Assembly: GCA_029202485.1 (NCBI GenBank)
Contig: CP119313.1
Span: forward strand, 372,001 to 436,000
Direction of reading: 5' to 3'
Length of the DNA stretch: 64,000 bases
Source of the DNA: Candidatus Pedobacter colombiensis
GTDB lineage: Bacteria > Bacteroidota > Bacteroidia > Sphingobacteriales > Sphingobacteriaceae
The translations under genes were made by a program, and so were the position numbers. The notes under the pieces are model-generated. The model saw nothing but the letters and a program-made list of their open reading frames with translations. It searched no databases and had not been told where the DNA came from. Each line of letters opens with the position of its first letter. Position 1 is the stretch's first letter. Of this stretch, positions 24,428-32,186 are shown one piece after another.

Positions 24428-24435
24428 CAAATATA
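24428..24435 (-). promoter_or_regulatory. -7 box of the M42 peptidase gene
   Basis: On the minus strand TATATTTG matches TAnnTTTG, 22 nt before the start codon. No clear -33 element is seen. Confidence 0.45.
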
Positions 24436-24458
24436 TAAAACGGAGCATAAGTCCCCGG

Positions 24459-24878
24459 TTAATTGTTAAGTTGTAACTCCATGGTGACAAATTCGATGCC
24501 ATTACGGGTATATGGTTCGCCAGTTTGTATTAAACCAAATTTGTTGTAAAATTCTAATGCAGAAACCCTGGCATTGCACCATATTTTTTGACCGCCCATT
24601 TCTTTTACATAACTGATGATGTGGTTTAGTAATATTGTTCCATAACCTTTATTTTGTTCAGTAGTTTTAGTCGCAAATTTTCTGAACTGGTAAATGTTAT
24701 CTATGTTAAATAAGGAAACTACAGCGGTTAATTGATGTCTGGCATATAGTCCAAAATGTAAGCCATTTGGATCATCGTCTAGTTTAATTGAATCAAAAGG
24801 TAAGTCAGGATACATAGCCTCATGTCTGATGGGCCATGTTAAATCAAATCTGATCTGTTCTATCTGAATTTCCAACAT
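24459..24878 (-). CDS. GNAT family N-acetyltransferase
   Basis: 139 aa, a single GCN5-type acetyltransferase domain. The acetyl-CoA-binding region reads RKFATKTTEQNKGYGTILLNHI (Q/RxxGxG/A motif as QNKGYG), followed by KIWCNARVSALEFYNKFGL in the typical C-terminal strand-helix. The substrate is unknown. Lies 2 nt after the MFS gene, so probably the last gene of the porin-carboxylase-MFS operon. Confidence 0.87.
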   Translation of the reverse strand: MLEIQIEQIRFDLTWPIRHEAMYPDLPFDSIKLDDDPNGLHFGLYARHQLTAVVSLFNIDNIYQFRKFATKTTEQNKGYGTILLNHIISYVKEMGGQKIWCNARVSALEFYNKFGLIQTGEPYTRNGIEFVTMELQLNN

Positions 24879-24880
24879 CG

Positions 24881-26044
24881 CTAAGCTTTAATTTTATAGC
24901 TGTAAAAATTGTATATCAATATATTCAGGATAATAACCAGACCTGAGCCAAAGCAAAACAGGGGCCATTGACCTTTGTCCCAAAGCCATAAGCCTAAGGC
25001 AGAGCCAAAAGAAGCCCCAACAAAACTGACAGACATAAATATCGTATTCAGACGGTTCCGTGCTTCAGGAACGAGCGCGTAGATCCTGGTTTGGTTGGTC
25101 ACATGAATTGCCTGTTGTCCTATATCGATTAAAATAATACCAGCTATAAAAAGATACAAATGACTACCTGTAAAATAAAATGCACTGATACTTATGAGTT
25201 GTAATATAAGTCCTATAAGTAAATTTTTACGTGGGTTTTGTCCGCTGCTCAATTTACCTACTAATGGTGCCGCTAATGCACCTGCAGCACCTGCAATTCC
25301 AAACAGACCAATTTCAAGGGTTTGAAAATTGAAAGGTGGGTTGGCAAGAAAAAGTACCATCGTAGTCCAGAATGCACTAAGAATCGCAAAGGCTAAGAAA
25401 TTAATGATTGATGCTTCGCGCAAAGTTGGCTGTGTTTTTATGTAGTGCCACATAGAATGCATGAGCATTTTGTACGTTCCGCTAAAAGTTGGTTTGCTCA
25501 TTGGAAAACGCCGGGCCATTAGTATTAAAAGTAGGGAACAGATGCCCGCTGCGATGAAATACATGGTTCGCCAACCCCATAAAAAGCCTACGCTTCCACT
25601 AATAGATCTTGATGCTAGTATGCCAATTAGCAGTCCGCTCATAATTAGACCAATTGTTGGCCCCCGTTCCTCGTCTGAGGTAAGGTTGGCTGCCATGGGT
25701 AAGATTAATTGAGGAACGATAGAACTTGCGCCGATTAATACACAGGCGATTTGTAGTAAGAAGAAGGTATGTGATACTGCTGCCATCAATAAAGCGGCTA
25801 CTGCTACCGTAGTAATCATTAGTATTTGCTTCCTACGTTCAAACATATCGCCAAGTGGCACTATTAAAAACAGGCCCAGAGCATAGCCTGCCTGAGTTAA
25901 ATAGGTGATTTTACCGGCATAGCTTTCTGTCAGGTTAAATTCTTTAGCAACAAGAATCACCAAGGGCTGACAGTAGTAAATATTTGCTACAATAAGTCCG
26001 GTACAAAAGGCCATTAATAAAACATCGGTACGGCTCAGCTTCAT
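24881..26044 (-). CDS. MFS transporter (DHA1-like)
   Basis: 387 aa with about 12 hydrophobic helices. The loop 2-3 signature is seen as PLGDMFERRKQIL. The start ANIYYCQPLVILVAKEF resembles drug/H+ antiporters of the DHA1 type; the substrate is not determinable. Its start overlaps the carboxylase stop by one base (TAATG), indicating co-translation. Confidence 0.87.
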   Translation of the reverse strand: MKLSRTDVLLMAFCTGLIVANIYYCQPLVILVAKEFNLTESYAGKITYLTQAGYALGLFLIVPLGDMFERRKQILMITTVAVAALLMAAVSHTFFLLQIACVLIGASSIVPQLILPMAANLTSDEERGPTIGLIMSGLLIGILASRSISGSVGFLWGWRTMYFIAAGICSLLLILMARRFPMSKPTFSGTYKMLMHSMWHYIKTQPTLREASIINFLAFAILSAFWTTMVLFLANPPFNFQTLEIGLFGIAGAAGALAAPLVGKLSSGQNPRKNLLIGLILQLISISAFYFTGSHLYLFIAGIILIDIGQQAIHVTNQTRIYALVPEARNRLNTIFMSVSFVGASFGSALGLWLWDKGQWPLFCFGSGLVIILNILIYNFYSYKIKA

Positions 26045-27585
26045 TATAAAGGGATATTTCCGTGTTTTTTGCGAGGAGCATTGACAGCTTTATTTTCCAG
26101 CATTTTAAAGGCTTTAATTAGCTTATTCCTGGTTTGTGAAGGCTCTATAACTTCATCGACAAAACCACGTTCGGCAGCACGATAAGGATTTGCAAAAGTC
26201 TCAGAGTAGAGCTTTTCCTTTTCCAGCCATTTTTCTTCAGGCTTTTCTGCCATAGTAATCTCTTTTTTGAAAATGATTTCTGCTGCACCTTTAGCCCCCA
26301 TAACTGCAATCTCTGCTGTAGGCCATGCATAATTTAAATCTGCACCGATATGTTTGGAGTTCATTACATCGTAGGCGCCACCATAAGCTTTTCTGGTAAT
26401 TACTGTAATGCGTGGTACTGTAGCCTCACTAAAGGCATAAAGTAATTTAGCTCCATTAGTAATGATCCCATTCCATTCCTGATCTGTTCCTGGTAAAAAT
26501 CCCGGAACATCTTCAAAAACGAGTAGGGGAATGTTGAAACAATCACAAAAACGGACAAATCTCGCGGCTTTTGTTGAGGCGTGATTGTCTAGAACACCTG
26601 CAAGGTAAGCTGGCTGATTGGCTACAATACCAATGCTTCTACCGGCAAGACGGGCAAAACCGACAACAATATTCTCGGCGTAATCTTTATGTACTTCCAA
26701 AAAGCTGTCACTGTCGGTTGTTTCCTCAATAACACTCCTCATATCATAAGGCTGGTTTGCATTTTGAGGCATAATGTCGTTTAATGCTGGTCTGTTCTCA
26801 TTAGCCATTTCGTAAGGTAGCTGAGCTGGCACTTCCTCACAATTTTGCGGCATATAGCTGAGCAGCTTTTTCACATGATTAATGGCATCAAGTTCATTGC
26901 TACAGGCAAAGTGTGTTACACCTGACTTAGTAGCATGGGTTGAAGCACCACCGAGCTCTTCAGAACTTACTTCTTCGTGTGTTACTGTTTTAACGACATT
27001 AGGACCAGTAACAAACATGTAGGAGGTGTTTTCAACCATTAATGTAAAATCTGTAATGGCGGGAGAGTATACTGCTCCACCTGCGCAAGGTCCCATGATG
27101 GCCGATAGTTGTGGGACAACCCCTGAGGCCTGAACATTTCGGTAAAAAATATCGGCATATCCACCTAATGAAACTACGCCTTCCTGAATACGGGCGCCAC
27201 CACTGTCATTTAAACCAATAACAGGAGCACCGTTTTTCATCGCCATATCCATGATTTTGCAAATTTTTTCAGCGTGGGTTTCTGATAATGAACCGCCAAA
27301 TACTGTGAAATCCTGTGAGAATACGTATACCAATCGGCCATTAATATTCCCGTATCCGGTTACTACACCATCACCCAGATATTTTTCATGTTCCATTCCA
27401 AAATCAGTACTACGATGGGTAACCATCATTCCGATTTCTTCAAATGAGTTTTCATCCATTAAAAAATGGATCCTTTCTCTTGCTGTAAGTTTACCTTTTT
27501 TATGTTGACTTTCAATTCTCGCTGCACCGCCACCTGCCAGTGCTTGTTGAATTTTATCCTGGAGTAATTCTATCTTATTTTTCAT
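26044..27585 (-). CDS. Acyl-CoA carboxylase, carboxyltransferase (beta) subunit
   Basis: 513 aa from the ATG at 27585; a TTG start at 27603 would add MIKSFL but lies inside a TAnnTTTG promoter box, so I reject it. Carboxyltransferase domains: N-terminal MGPCAGGAVYSPAITDF and YMFVTGPNVVKTVTHEEV; C-terminal FEDVPGFLPGTDQEWNGI, KAYGGAYDVMNSKHIGAD and the AEIAVMGAKGAAEIIF end. Most like propionyl- or methylmalonyl-CoA carboxylase beta chains, which carboxylate acyl-CoA using a biotin subunit encoded elsewhere; no biotin carboxylase or BCCP gene is nearby. Confidence 0.92.
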   Translation of the reverse strand: MKNKIELLQDKIQQALAGGGAARIESQHKKGKLTARERIHFLMDENSFEEIGMMVTHRSTDFGMEHEKYLGDGVVTGYGNINGRLVYVFSQDFTVFGGSLSETHAEKICKIMDMAMKNGAPVIGLNDSGGARIQEGVVSLGGYADIFYRNVQASGVVPQLSAIMGPCAGGAVYSPAITDFTLMVENTSYMFVTGPNVVKTVTHEEVSSEELGGASTHATKSGVTHFACSNELDAINHVKKLLSYMPQNCEEVPAQLPYEMANENRPALNDIMPQNANQPYDMRSVIEETTDSDSFLEVHKDYAENIVVGFARLAGRSIGIVANQPAYLAGVLDNHASTKAARFVRFCDCFNIPLLVFEDVPGFLPGTDQEWNGIITNGAKLLYAFSEATVPRITVITRKAYGGAYDVMNSKHIGADLNYAWPTAEIAVMGAKGAAEIIFKKEITMAEKPEEKWLEKEKLYSETFANPYRAAERGFVDEVIEPSQTRNKLIKAFKMLENKAVNAPRKKHGNIPL

Positions 27586-27600
27586 TAAAAATGATTTTAT

Positions 27601-27608
27601 CAAATATA
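27601..27608 (-). promoter_or_regulatory. -7 box inside the porin-carboxylase junction
   Basis: Minus-strand TATATTTG lies 15 nt before the carboxylase ATG, just after the porin stop. No good -33 element, so it is at most an internal promoter. Confidence 0.35.
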
Positions 27609-27612
27609 TCTA

Positions 27613-28851
27613 TTACCAACGATATTGTAACCTCATGGTAAACACATCGTCCTTAAGATCATTTAAATATCCGGGTAATTGAGTAGGGTTGTTTACAACA
27701 TGTTCATTATAAGCGGTCAATTTTATCCTTGGACCAATCTGACAGGTCAAGCCATAGCCCAAGGTGTTATACTTAATGTCTCCTGCAGTAGTGAAGCTGT
27801 TGGGTGCACCAATTTCACTTTCCTTAACATTTGTATTAGGGTCGTAAACATCATAAGCCAATAATGCTGTAAACCTGCTTTTTGCTATTCGTTGGGTAAA
27901 CCATAGGTAATACCCTGAAAATGGGCGCAGGTACAGATCGGTAGTAGGTTGGGTCGAAAAACTTTGGCTGGCAACCGGACCTGTTACACTGGATGAGCTG
28001 GCTACACCTGGTTGAGTACCGGCAACGTATTCAGCCTTGAATGATGTAGCACCGAAAGTATTGTCATATTGTAATTGCAGATTTCCCCCATAGTAATTAC
28101 GTTTTGCATTCCATCCTATATTATTTGGATTGGTATTTTTAACAAAGCCATTGCTTGTACTTGTATAATAGGTTTCGGTATCACTTCTTACGGAGCCTTG
28201 ATAAATGGAGGCGCCAAAACCTATATGTAGCTTTTTATTTGCTAGGCTGTCAAACTTAAATCCCAGGTTTCCTACAATATCTTTTTTAGAGTCGTAATCT
28301 CTGGCCGAATATCCACTTCCGTTAATTACAGCCAATTCAGCAGTCAAGAAGTGGAACGTTTTATTGTCAGGTCTAAAGGTTACCATGGCGCCAATGTCCC
28401 TTTCGCGGGGCATTATGGTTTGGAATACCCTGGCTCTTTCCGGAAAATCCCTATATCCTGATGAATATACGATGGAGTATCCAAAGGGGCGGTTAAATAA
28501 TCCGGCAGTAAACAACAAATCTTTTGATTCCGGTCTATGCAGCTGTATAAATGCATCCATCAATGCAACGCCATTTTGTGTAGCATCAATTTGAAAAACA
28601 ATGCTGGAATATTTGTCGGCACGGTCAATTTTTAATCTACCCCTGCGGATCATAAAGCGGTCTTGTGAGTTTTTGCCAAAATCTCCGCCAGAAAACGAGG
28701 ATATCCCTGCCGATTGTGCATGTTGATATTGAGTTTGGAGGTAACCAGTAATCGCAATTTCGTGTGGATCGTAGCTAGAGGGGGAGTTATTGCTTTGTGA
28801 AAAAGTAAAAAAAGGGCACAAAAGCAATAAACCGAATAATAATTGTTTCAT
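27613..28851 (-). CDS. Outer-membrane porin, OprO/OprP family
   Basis: 412 aa with a signal peptide (MKQLLFGLLLLCPFFTFSQS). Then comes a beta-barrel-like protein with alternating patterns and the family features GYLQTQYQHAQ near the N-terminus and RFMIRRGRLKIDRADKY. It ends in an aromatic residue (MRLQYRW), as outer-membrane barrel proteins do. The family includes phosphate/pyrophosphate porins, but many Bacteroidota members have unknown substrates. First gene of the operon with the carboxylase, MFS and GNAT genes; promoter at 28878-28908. Confidence 0.88.
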   Translation of the reverse strand: MKQLLFGLLLLCPFFTFSQSNNSPSSYDPHEIAITGYLQTQYQHAQSAGISSFSGGDFGKNSQDRFMIRRGRLKIDRADKYSSIVFQIDATQNGVALMDAFIQLHRPESKDLLFTAGLFNRPFGYSIVYSSGYRDFPERARVFQTIMPRERDIGAMVTFRPDNKTFHFLTAELAVINGSGYSARDYDSKKDIVGNLGFKFDSLANKKLHIGFGASIYQGSVRSDTETYYTSTSNGFVKNTNPNNIGWNAKRNYYGGNLQLQYDNTFGATSFKAEYVAGTQPGVASSSSVTGPVASQSFSTQPTTDLYLRPFSGYYLWFTQRIAKSRFTALLAYDVYDPNTNVKESEIGAPNSFTTAGDIKYNTLGYGLTCQIGPRIKLTAYNEHVVNNPTQLPGYLNDLKDDVFTMRLQYRW

Positions 28852-28877
28852 AAAACGGAAGAAGGTATATAAGGGGC

Positions 28878-28908
28878 CTAAATTACGTTTAATGCTCCAT
28901 TTTTCAAT
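28878..28908 (-). promoter_or_regulatory. Promoter of the porin operon
   Basis: Minus strand: ATTG (28908-28905), exactly 19 nt, TAATTTAG (28885-28878), one mismatch from TAnnTTTG. Transcription would start about 20 nt before the porin ATG. Confidence 0.6.
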
Positions 28909-28938
28909 TAATTGACACTTTGATTTTGAATTTTATAC

Positions 28939-28958
28939 GATGAAACTATTGTTTCATC
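28939..28958. repeat. 20-bp perfect inverted repeat between divergent genes
   Basis: GATGAAAC-TATT-GTTTCATC. It lies 30 nt upstream of the porin -33 element and 31 nt before the -33 TTTG of the divergent small gene. Its arms resemble those of the leader elements (ATGAAAC, GTTTCAT), but the spacing is much shorter. Possible operator of a shared regulator. Confidence 0.5.
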
Positions 28959-28989
28959 ACAACTAAATTACATTTTTATTACATCTTGA

Positions 28990-29022
28990 TTTGCGAATTA
29001 GGCAGTTTTGGAGTTATTTTTG
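28990..29022 (+). promoter_or_regulatory. Promoter of the 112-aa gene
   Basis: TTTG at 28990-28993, 21 nt, TATTTTTG at 29015-29022; the start codon follows 27 nt later. Confidence 0.55.
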
Positions 29023-29049
29023 AAAGGATAAAAACAAAAACAGAGGTAA

Positions 29050-29388
29050 ATGTTCCTAAGGAAATATCGTTTATTCATCATCATCGCCTTTCTCGGCATC
29101 TTTTCGTCAAAGATGATGATCTCTGGTGCACCTGTGTTTTTTAATCATATCGACAAGGAAATCATGAATGCTGTGATTATGCAAATAGAAGCAGAACACA
29201 GTGCCGATGGCGATAGCGGCAAAGCAAAAGTAAAGCTCTGTGATTTTAAAATTGATCTGCACTATGACTATAGCTTTTTGGCTGTACTTAGTCATTTTGG
29301 TATAAACAATAGTTTTATTGATCATTTTAAACGGTACGTCGATCCATTCCATCCTTCGGTACCAACACCGCCTCCTAACCAGTGCTAA
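29050..29388 (+). CDS. Small secreted or membrane-anchored protein, unknown function
   Basis: 112 aa. An N-terminal hydrophobic stretch (residues 7-30, LFIIIAFLGIFSSKMMISG) acts as signal peptide or anchor. It is followed by a soluble part with no motif I recognise, and a Pro-rich end (PSVPTPPPNQC) with a terminal Cys. It sits 77 nt upstream of the SulP gene with a convincing promoter, so it may be part of the bicarbonate/anion uptake unit; that link is inferred from position only. Confidence 0.65.
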   Translation: MFLRKYRLFIIIAFLGIFSSKMMISGAPVFFNHIDKEIMNAVIMQIEAEHSADGDSGKAKVKLCDFKIDLHYDYSFLAVLSHFGINNSFIDHFKRYVDPFHPSVPTPPPNQC

Positions 29389-29465
29389 TTTTTACGGCAT
29401 AATTCCCTCATAGGGATAACTGTGCATTTTTTTAAAAATTAGTTACAAAATTAGAACTTAGTTTT

Positions 29466-31070
29466 ATGCAAAGTGGAAACTCAATCTTTTCGAGGTTGGA
29501 TGTGAAGAAGTATATATTAAAAAAGAATTTAAAGCGCGATCTGCCCTCTAGTATAGTGGTATTTCTGGTTGCATTGCCTTTATGTTTAGGCATTGCGCTA
29601 GCCTCAGGCGCCCCGTTATTTGCGGGTCTTATTACAGGTATTGTTGGTGGGATCGTAGTCGCGAGCCTTAGCGGTTCGCAGTTAAGTGTAAGCGGGCCTG
29701 CCGCCGGATTGACGGCTATTGTTTTGGGCGCTATTGGCCAGTTAGGGAATTATCAAACTTTTTTACTTGCCGTGGTGCTTGCTGGATTAATGCAGTTGAT
29801 CCTTGGTTTATTAAAAGGAGGTATGATAGGTAACTACTTTCCTTCAAGTGTGATAGAAGGTATGTTGGCTGCAATCGGGCTTACTTTGATTCTTAAGCAG
29901 TTGCCGCACGCTTTAGGTGTGGACTCAGATTTTTTTGGTGATGAAAGTTTCTTTCAGAAAAATAGTGAGAACACATTTTCAGCAATAAGTGGGGCCCTTG
30001 ATCATTTTACGCTGGCAGCCATAGTAATTAGTGGTTTGTCTATCCTGGTACTGATTTTCTGGCCAAAGTTTAAAAAATTAAGTACAATCCCGGCACCTTT
30101 AGTAGTTGTGATTTTGGGTATTGGCTTAAGTTTAGCTTTTCAGGGAACAGGCTATGCTCTTCAGGCAAAGCAAATGGTTGAAATTCCGGTAGTAAATGGA
30201 TGGGCAGAATTTAAAGATTTATTTATTGCTCCAAACTTTTCGGAGATTTTAAATGGTAAAGTGTGGGTGGTTGCAGCAACTATTGCAGTTGTAGCCAGCC
30301 TGGAAACACTGTTAAGTATTGAAGCAGTGGATAAAATTGATCCGCTCAAGCGTGTTTCGCCAACCAATAGAGAGTTAATGGCCCAAGGTGCCGGAAATAT
30401 GTTCAGTGGCTTATTAGGAGGATTGCCTTTAACTTCGGTTATTGTGCGTAGTTCTGCCAATGTAAATTCAGGTGGAAAAACAAAGATGTCGGCAATTTTT
30501 CATGGGATATGGTTACTTTTATCATTGCTTTTTATTCCAGGTTTGATAAATATGATACCTTTGGCATGTTTAGCTGCAATACTATTGGTAACAGGTTATA
30601 AACTTACGCGAGTGGCTTTATTTAAGCATATGTTCCATAAAGGATGGGATCAGTTTGTCCCATTTGTGATCACGATCGTTGCTGTATTGCTTACTGATCT
30701 ATTAAAGGGCGTAGCTATAGGTATGTTGTTCTCCGTGTTTTACCTGCTACGTACCAATATGCGTAATCCTTATTTCTATAAAATTCAAGAAGAAGGAAAT
30801 AAAAAGAACATCAGAATTAAACTTGCAGAAGAAGTATCTTTCTTAAACAAAGCTGCCATCCAGGTTGTACTTAATAAAATCCCTAAAGAAACCAACGTGG
30901 TTATTGATGGGACGAATTCCCGATATATTGACCCGGATGTGTTAGAAGCCATTTTTAATTATAAGCATAACGCTTATACAAAGGGTATCATTGTCATGCT
31001 TGAAAATGTAAAAGAGCAATACACTGTACCAAAATTGAATAATAAAATCATTGAAGAAATTAATAATTAA
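29466..31070 (+). CDS. SulP family inorganic anion transporter
   Basis: 534 aa. The transport domain (about 25-420) carries the SulP pattern: DLPSSIVVFLVALPLCLGIALASGAP with the 'FLVALPLCLG' helix, then SLSGSQLSVSGPAAGLTAIV. The C-terminal STAS domain (about 440-534) has NVVIDGTNSRYIDPDVLEAI, the region corresponding to its regulatory site. Because a beta-carbonic anhydrase starts 6 nt after it, I infer bicarbonate (rather than sulfate) uptake. SulP-carbonic anhydrase pairs of this kind are widespread. Confidence 0.93.
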   Translation: MQSGNSIFSRLDVKKYILKKNLKRDLPSSIVVFLVALPLCLGIALASGAPLFAGLITGIVGGIVVASLSGSQLSVSGPAAGLTAIVLGAIGQLGNYQTFLLAVVLAGLMQLILGLLKGGMIGNYFPSSVIEGMLAAIGLTLILKQLPHALGVDSDFFGDESFFQKNSENTFSAISGALDHFTLAAIVISGLSILVLIFWPKFKKLSTIPAPLVVVILGIGLSLAFQGTGYALQAKQMVEIPVVNGWAEFKDLFIAPNFSEILNGKVWVVAATIAVVASLETLLSIEAVDKIDPLKRVSPTNRELMAQGAGNMFSGLLGGLPLTSVIVRSSANVNSGGKTKMSAIFHGIWLLLSLLFIPGLINMIPLACLAAILLVTGYKLTRVALFKHMFHKGWDQFVPFVITIVAVLLTDLLKGVAIGMLFSVFYLLRTNMRNPYFYKIQEEGNKKNIRIKLAEEVSFLNKAAIQVVLNKIPKETNVVIDGTNSRYIDPDVLEAIFNYKHNAYTKGIIVMLENVKEQYTVPKLNNKIIEEINN

Positions 31071-31076
31071 ATTATT

Positions 31077-31748
31077 ATGTGCGCAAAATTAGAAAAACAA
31101 GAGAGTAATCAAATAACATACGAAAGTTTATTGCAAGGCAATAAGGAGTGGGTAGCGGATACACTTAAAGAAGATCCGAAATTTTTTGAAAGACTTTCTG
31201 CAGGGCAGGCTCCGCCTGTGCTTTGGATCGGATGCTCTGATAGCCGTGTGCCGGCTAATCAGATTACGAATACGATGCCTGGTGATATATTTGTTCACCG
31301 TAACATTGCAAATGTGGTTACACATACCGATATGAATTTGCTTAGTGTATTAGATTACTCCGTTAACGTATTAAAAGTAAAACATATTATTGTATGTGGA
31401 CATTATGGTTGTGGAGGAGTGAATGCTGCTCTGGGTGATAAGCAGGTTGGTCTGGTAGACAATTGGTTAAGGAATATTAAAGACGTTATCCGAATGCATG
31501 AACGTGAAATGCAGACTATTAAAGATCCGCAAAAAAGATCGAACCGCTTGGTAGAACTCAATGCAATCGAAGGTGCTGCCAATGTTATGAGTACTTCTAT
31601 TGTTCAAAATGCATGGGCATCAGGACAGGAGTTGGCCGTTCATGCCTGGGTGTATAGCTTACAGACGGGATTAATTACCGATCTGCAGGTGAGCGCATCG
31701 AGTGCAGCGGATATTTCTCCGGTATTTAAAATGCAGGCTCAAAAATAA
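31077..31748 (+). CDS. Beta-class carbonic anhydrase
   Basis: 223 aa, interconverts CO2 and bicarbonate in the cytosol. Active-site residues are clear: C53, D55 and R57 in GCSDSRVP, and H109 and C112 in CGHYGCGG, together the three zinc ligands (C53, H109, C112) and the Asp-Arg dyad. Co-transcribed with SulP. The pair probably supplies bicarbonate for carboxylases such as the acyl-CoA carboxylase nearby. A terminator follows. Confidence 0.96.
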   Translation: MCAKLEKQESNQITYESLLQGNKEWVADTLKEDPKFFERLSAGQAPPVLWIGCSDSRVPANQITNTMPGDIFVHRNIANVVTHTDMNLLSVLDYSVNVLKVKHIIVCGHYGCGGVNAALGDKQVGLVDNWLRNIKDVIRMHEREMQTIKDPQKRSNRLVELNAIEGAANVMSTSIVQNAWASGQELAVHAWVYSLQTGLITDLQVSASSAADISPVFKMQAQK

Positions 31749-31778
31749 CTTAGGGTAATTCTTATTGCTTAAGAGAAT

Positions 31779-31825
31779 AAAGGCTTCCGGTATCTGTTTA
31801 ATGACAGCGGAAGCCTTTTATTTTT
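31779..31825 (+). terminator. Terminator after the carbonic anhydrase gene
   Basis: AAAGGCTTCCG (31779-31789) with CGGAAGCCTTT (31808-31818); the 18-nt loop can add a CTGT/ACAG inner stem. Followed by a T-rich run. Confidence 0.85.
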
Positions 31826-31914
31826 TATTTTTAATTCAGACAGGTTGTTGTATTAAAAATGCTAATTTAGTAGTATGCGAAAAAGTGGATTTGGTCCATA
31901 TTAAATCTGTAAAC

Positions 31915-32106
31915 ATGAAAAAGGACAATTATAAAGATATAGTAGCAACTTATTCCTTATTAGGTTTGATACCACCATTGGGGATGTTGTTCATTATTGT
32001 AAACTGGTTTAAAGGAGCAAAAATAAATGTAGTTTCTGTTACAGGCTTCGTTTTGGGCATCGTGTTAACCATAGTGTATTATTTACAGTTGAGAAGCCAG
32101 ATGTAA
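31915..32106 (+). CDS. Small two-helix membrane protein, unknown function
   Basis: 63 aa from the ATG at 31915: MKKDNYKDIVATYSLLGLIP, then two hydrophobic segments (about 14-29 and 39-57) split by NWFKGAKINVV. A longer reading from 31765 would run through the terminator and is rejected. Resembles small DUF-type membrane proteins but I do not recognise a family. Convergent with pruA. Confidence 0.6.
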   Translation: MKKDNYKDIVATYSLLGLIPPLGMLFIIVNWFKGAKINVVSVTGFVLGIVLTIVYYLQLRSQM

Positions 32107-32118
32107 TTTAAAAGTAGA

Positions 32119-32167
32119 CTATAAAAACAAAACCTCCCGGCACCACCGGGAGGTTTTGTTTTTATAG
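32119..32167. terminator. Bidirectional terminator
   Basis: Perfect 22-bp stem (32119-32140 with 32146-32167; GC-rich core CCTCCCGG / CCGGGAGG), 5-nt loop CACCA, with A- and T-rich feet. It separates the 63-aa gene from convergent pruA. Confidence 0.93.
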
Positions 32168-32186
32168 ATATAATCGTTTAGTTGTT

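Noticed and set aside
27586..27603. TTG start for the acyl-CoA carboxylase
   Set aside because: The TTG lies within a TAnnTTTG promoter box and an ATG with conserved N-terminus follows.
31765..31914. Upstream extension of the 63-aa membrane protein
   Set aside because: It runs through the carbonic anhydrase terminator and has no sensible N-terminus; the ATG at 31915 starts with a typical MKK.
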